NCBI RefSeq assembly: GCF_013112485.1 | Contig: NZ_JABFHG010000021.1 | Location: 1 to 62,150 of the forward strand | Source of the DNA: Roseicella sp. DB1501 | GTDB lineage: Bacteria > Pseudomonadota > Alphaproteobacteria > Acetobacterales > Acetobacteraceae | Reading direction: 5' to 3' | DNA length: 62,150 nt | In this document: positions 60,137 through 62,150 of the stretch, piece by piece | Position numbering within the stretch: the first letter of the stretch is position 1 | How the letters are laid out: every line of letters starts with the position of its first letter | Translations under genes and position numbers: made by a program | The notes under the pieces: model-generated | What the model saw: only the letters and a program-made list of their open reading frames with translations | The model's database searches: none | Told to the model about the DNA's origin: nothing

Positions 60137-60151
60137 GAACGTTTAGCGAAC
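60137..60151. promoter_or_regulatory. LexA (SOS) box of umuDC
   Basis: GAAC-GTTTAGC-GAAC, a perfect alphaproteobacterial LexA box (GAAC-N7-GAAC), 17 bases upstream of the umuD ATG. Confidence 0.85.
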
Positions 60152-60168
60152 ATAGGCGATTCGGCAGC

Positions 60169-60594
60169 ATGCACGTCCACCCCGTCCCCCTCGATCCGGC
60201 CTCGCTCCCCCTCCCCCTCCTCGGCCGCCGCGTGGCGGCCGGCTTTCCGTCACCGGCTGACGACTACCTGGAGGGCGAGATCGACCTCGGCCGCTACCTG
60301 ATCGAGCGTCCGGCGGCGACCTTCCTCATGCGGGTCGCGGGCGAGAGCATGGTCGGCGCCGGTATCCTCGACGGCGACCTCGTGGTGGTGGACCGCAGCC
60401 TGGAACCGCGGCCCGGCCACGTCGTCGTTGCGGTCTGCCACGGCGAGATGACCATCAAACGGCTGCGGGTGCTGCGCGACGGCCGCGCCGTGCTGCTGGC
60501 CGAGAACCCGGCCTTCCCGGAATTCGTCATCGGCGAGGAGATGCCAGCCGAAATCTGGGGCGTCGTGGTCGGCGTGGTGCGCAAGACGGCCTGA
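60169..60594 (+). CDS. umuD: UmuD, self-cleaving subunit of DNA polymerase V
   Basis: 141-aa S24 peptidase. The catalytic dyad is S60 (AGESMVG) and K97 (EMTIKRL), the same numbers as E. coli UmuD. The cleavage site is Ala24-Gly25 (RRVAAGFPS), replacing the E. coli Cys-Gly. ATG 60169 gives exactly this register. RecA-stimulated self-cleavage activates mutagenic polymerase V. The next gene starts 5 bases downstream. Confidence 0.93.
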   Translation: MHVHPVPLDPASLPLPLLGRRVAAGFPSPADDYLEGEIDLGRYLIERPAATFLMRVAGESMVGAGILDGDLVVVDRSLEPRPGHVVVAVCHGEMTIKRLRVLRDGRAVLLAENPAFPEFVIGEEMPAEIWGVVVGVVRKTA

Positions 60595-60599
60595 CGCGC

Positions 60600-61874
60600 A
60601 TGGCCGAGGCACCCCGCGCCGCCCTGGCCCTGATCGACTGCAACAACTTCTACGTCTCCTGCGAGCGGGTGTTCGACCCCCGCCTGCGGGGCGTGCCGGT
60701 CGGCGTGCTCTCCAACAACGACGGCTGCTTCATCGCCCGCAGCGAGGAGCTGAAGGCGCTCGGGGTGCGCATGGGCACCCCCGCCTTCCAGATCCGCGAC
60801 CTGATCCGGCGCCACCGCGTGCGCGTGCTCAGCTCCAACTACGCCCTCTACGGCAGCATGTCGGCGCGGGTGAACGCGGTGCTCGTGGGCTTCGCGCCGG
60901 CGGAGGCCTACAGCATCGACGAGACCTTCCTCGACCTGGCGGGCATCGCCGGGCGCGACCTGCGGCCGCTCTGCCAGGACCTGCGCGCGACGGTGCTGCG
61001 CTGGACGGGCATCCCGACCTGCGTGGGCGTGGGCCCGAGCAAGACGCTCGCCAAGCTCGCCAACGCTGCCGCCAAGGCGGACCCGGCCCTCGGCGGCGTG
61101 TGCGACCTGACGGAGCCGCAGGCGCGCGCGGCGGTGCTCGCCGCCTTCCCCGTCGCGGAGGTCTGGGGCGTCGGCCCGGCCACCGCGGCGAAGCTGGCGG
61201 CGCTCGGCATCACCACCGCCGCCGGGCTGCGCGACCTCGACCCGAAGCAGGCGCGGGCGCTCGGCACGGTGGCGCTGGAGCGCTTGGTGTGGGAGCTGCG
61301 CGGCCTCGCCTGCCTCGACCTCGAACTGGTCGCGCCGCCGCGGAAGGGCCTCGCGGTCACGCGAAGCTTCGGGCGGCCGGTCACGACGCTGGCGGAGGCG
61401 CTGGAGGCGGTCGCCGCCCACGCCACCCGGGCGGCGGAGAAGCTGCGCGCGCACGGGCTGGTGGCAGGGCGGCTCTCCGCCTTCGCTCACACCGCGCCGC
61501 ACCACCCGGGGCCGCAGCATCACGCGGCGCGGGCGACGGCGCTCGTGCCGATGACCGCCGACACCCGCGACCTGGTGGCCGCCGCCGGCCGCTGCCTTGC
61601 GGCGGCGTGGCGCGACGGCTTCGCCTACGCCAAGGCCGGGGTGGTGCTGGAGGACCTCTGCCCGCCCGAGGCGGCGCCGCGCACGCTGTTCGACGCGCCG
61701 CGCCCCGGGTCGGAGCGCCTCATGGCGGCGGTGGACCGGCTCAACGCGCGCTTCGGCCGCGGCACCGTGTTCCCGGCCGCGGCGGGGACCGAGCGCGCCT
61801 GGGCTCAGCGGGCCGCCCACCGCTCGCCGCGCTACACCACCCGCCTCGACGAGCTGCCAGTCGCGCGGGCGTAG
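60600..61874 (+). CDS. umuC: UmuC, Y-family DNA polymerase V catalytic subunit
   Basis: 424-aa Y-family polymerase. [18 protein letters not shown] holds the first catalytic Asp, YSIDET (104-109) the Asp-Glu pair, and [13 protein letters not shown] and [13 protein letters not shown] are the thumb/HhH motifs. Full length with little finger and C-terminal UmuC domain. It performs translesion synthesis with UmuD' and raises mutation or plasmid survival during DNA damage, e.g. after entry as single-stranded DNA. Confidence 0.95.
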   Translation: MAEAPRAALALIDCNNFYVSCERVFDPRLRGVPVGVLSNNDGCFIARSEELKALGVRMGTPAFQIRDLIRRHRVRVLSSNYALYGSMSARVNAVLVGFAPAEAYSIDETFLDLAGIAGRDLRPLCQDLRATVLRWTGIPTCVGVGPSKTLAKLANAAAKADPALGGVCDLTEPQARAAVLAAFPVAEVWGVGPATAAKLAALGITTAAGLRDLDPKQARALGTVALERLVWELRGLACLDLELVAPPRKGLAVTRSFGRPVTTLAEALEAVAAHATRAAEKLRAHGLVAGRLSAFAHTAPHHPGPQHHAARATALVPMTADTRDLVAAAGRCLAAAWRDGFAYAKAGVVLEDLCPPEAAPRTLFDAPRPGSERLMAAVDRLNARFGRGTVFPAAAGTERAWAQRAAHRSPRYTTRLDELPVARA

Positions 61875-62150
61875 CGGCCGAGGTCGCCGTCGCGGGCGGC
61901 ATGCCTAGTGTCCTCATAAACTTCGAAGGTTCACAGCCTATAACCTGTAAACCTCTGTTGTACTGTCCCGGGCGTCTCCCCCGCGGGGCGGGGGCCGGGC
62001 TGTCGGGCGCGGCCCCGAGCCCCCCGGGTCTCGGCCCTCTCGGGCGTCCATCCCTGACGCGGCACTTTGGCCGCGGACGCGGCCCGCGTGGGGCACCCGA
62101 GGGCGCCGCCCTCCGGTTCCCCGCCGTGCCCGCCGCCTACGGCACGGCAG
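61875..62150. other. Terminal intergenic region
   Basis: 276 bases without a gene. A less GC-rich patch at about 61912-61960 carries AACTTCGAAGGTT, TATAACCTG and TAAACCTC, i.e. repeated AACCT/AGGTT half-sites like those near parA. The last bases form an inverted repeat GCCGTGCC (62123-62130) / GGCACGGC (62141-62148). Confidence 0.4.

Noticed and set aside
1-62150. tRNA or rRNA genes
   Set aside because: No cloverleaf or conserved rRNA segment was noticed while reading. A tRNA scan was not possible here.

Overview
The window is 62 kb of very GC-rich DNA (visibly around 70% GC, with strong G/C third-position preference). It carries a complete plasmid backbone: partition (ParA plus a small ribbon-helix-helix partner), an iteron-type replication region with a RepA-type initiator, a MobF relaxase, and a full VirB/VirD4 type IV secretion system. 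The gene style (VirB operon with many ATGA/GTGA overlaps, HWE/HisKA_2-type kinase, a perfect GAAC-N7-GAAC LexA box of the alphaproteobacterial kind, pTAR-like RepA) points to an alphaproteobacterium. Acetobacteraceae (Roseomonas-like) is my best guess, but it is inferred from style and not proven.

Layout. 0.1-2.2 kb: ArdC-like antirestriction protein, ParA and RHH partner. 2.5-3.7 kb: GAF-HisKA_2 sensor kinase. 3.8-5.8 kb: three overlapping minus-strand genes of a mobilisation accessory block. 5.8-6.1 kb: divergent intergenic region, a candidate oriT. 6.1-10.8 kb: coiled-coil protein and a 1488-aa relaxase-helicase-TOPRIM protein. 10.9-14.7 kb: a large RecD-like helicase with a C-terminal nuclease-like domain, sitting between the relaxase and the coupling protein. 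15.0-27.2 kb: VirD4, VirB11, B10, B9, B8, B7, B6, an EexN-like protein, B5, B4, B3, B2, B1 and a small protein, all on the minus strand. 27.2-28.3 kb: origin with six iterons. 28.3-29.2 kb: RepA.

29.4-48.7 kb is the most interesting part. It is a DISARM-like class 1 defence locus (DrmD SNF2 helicase, DrmMI adenine methylase, a broken accessory gene, an XRE/ImmA-IrrE regulator with its own palindromic operator, a PIN-like protein, DrmA and DrmB). No DrmC phospholipase follows. In its place is a translationally coupled pair: a SIR2-RecG/HATPase-APAZ protein and a short prokaryotic Argonaute. The genes therefore combine a chromatin-like DNA modification and translocation module with a nucleic-acid-guided NAD-depleting module on a conjugative plasmid.

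48.8-50.0 kb: an IS630-family element with a frameshifted transposase. 50.1-58.2 kb: a tyrosine recombinase, a FitAB/VapBC-type toxin-antitoxin pair, an integrase remnant, a four-gene operon that looks like an ABC-three-component (ABC-3C) conflict system, an orphan HigA with a perfect operator palindrome, and a DUF3800-like protein. A 27-bp repeat (25/27 identical) occurs at 51135 and 58214 and may mark the ends of an integrated island. 58.3-59.3 kb: a second VapBC pair with an operator palindrome. 59.3-60.0 kb: a frameshifted conserved gene. 60.1-61.9 kb: an SOS-controlled umuDC pair. The last 275 bases hold no gene.
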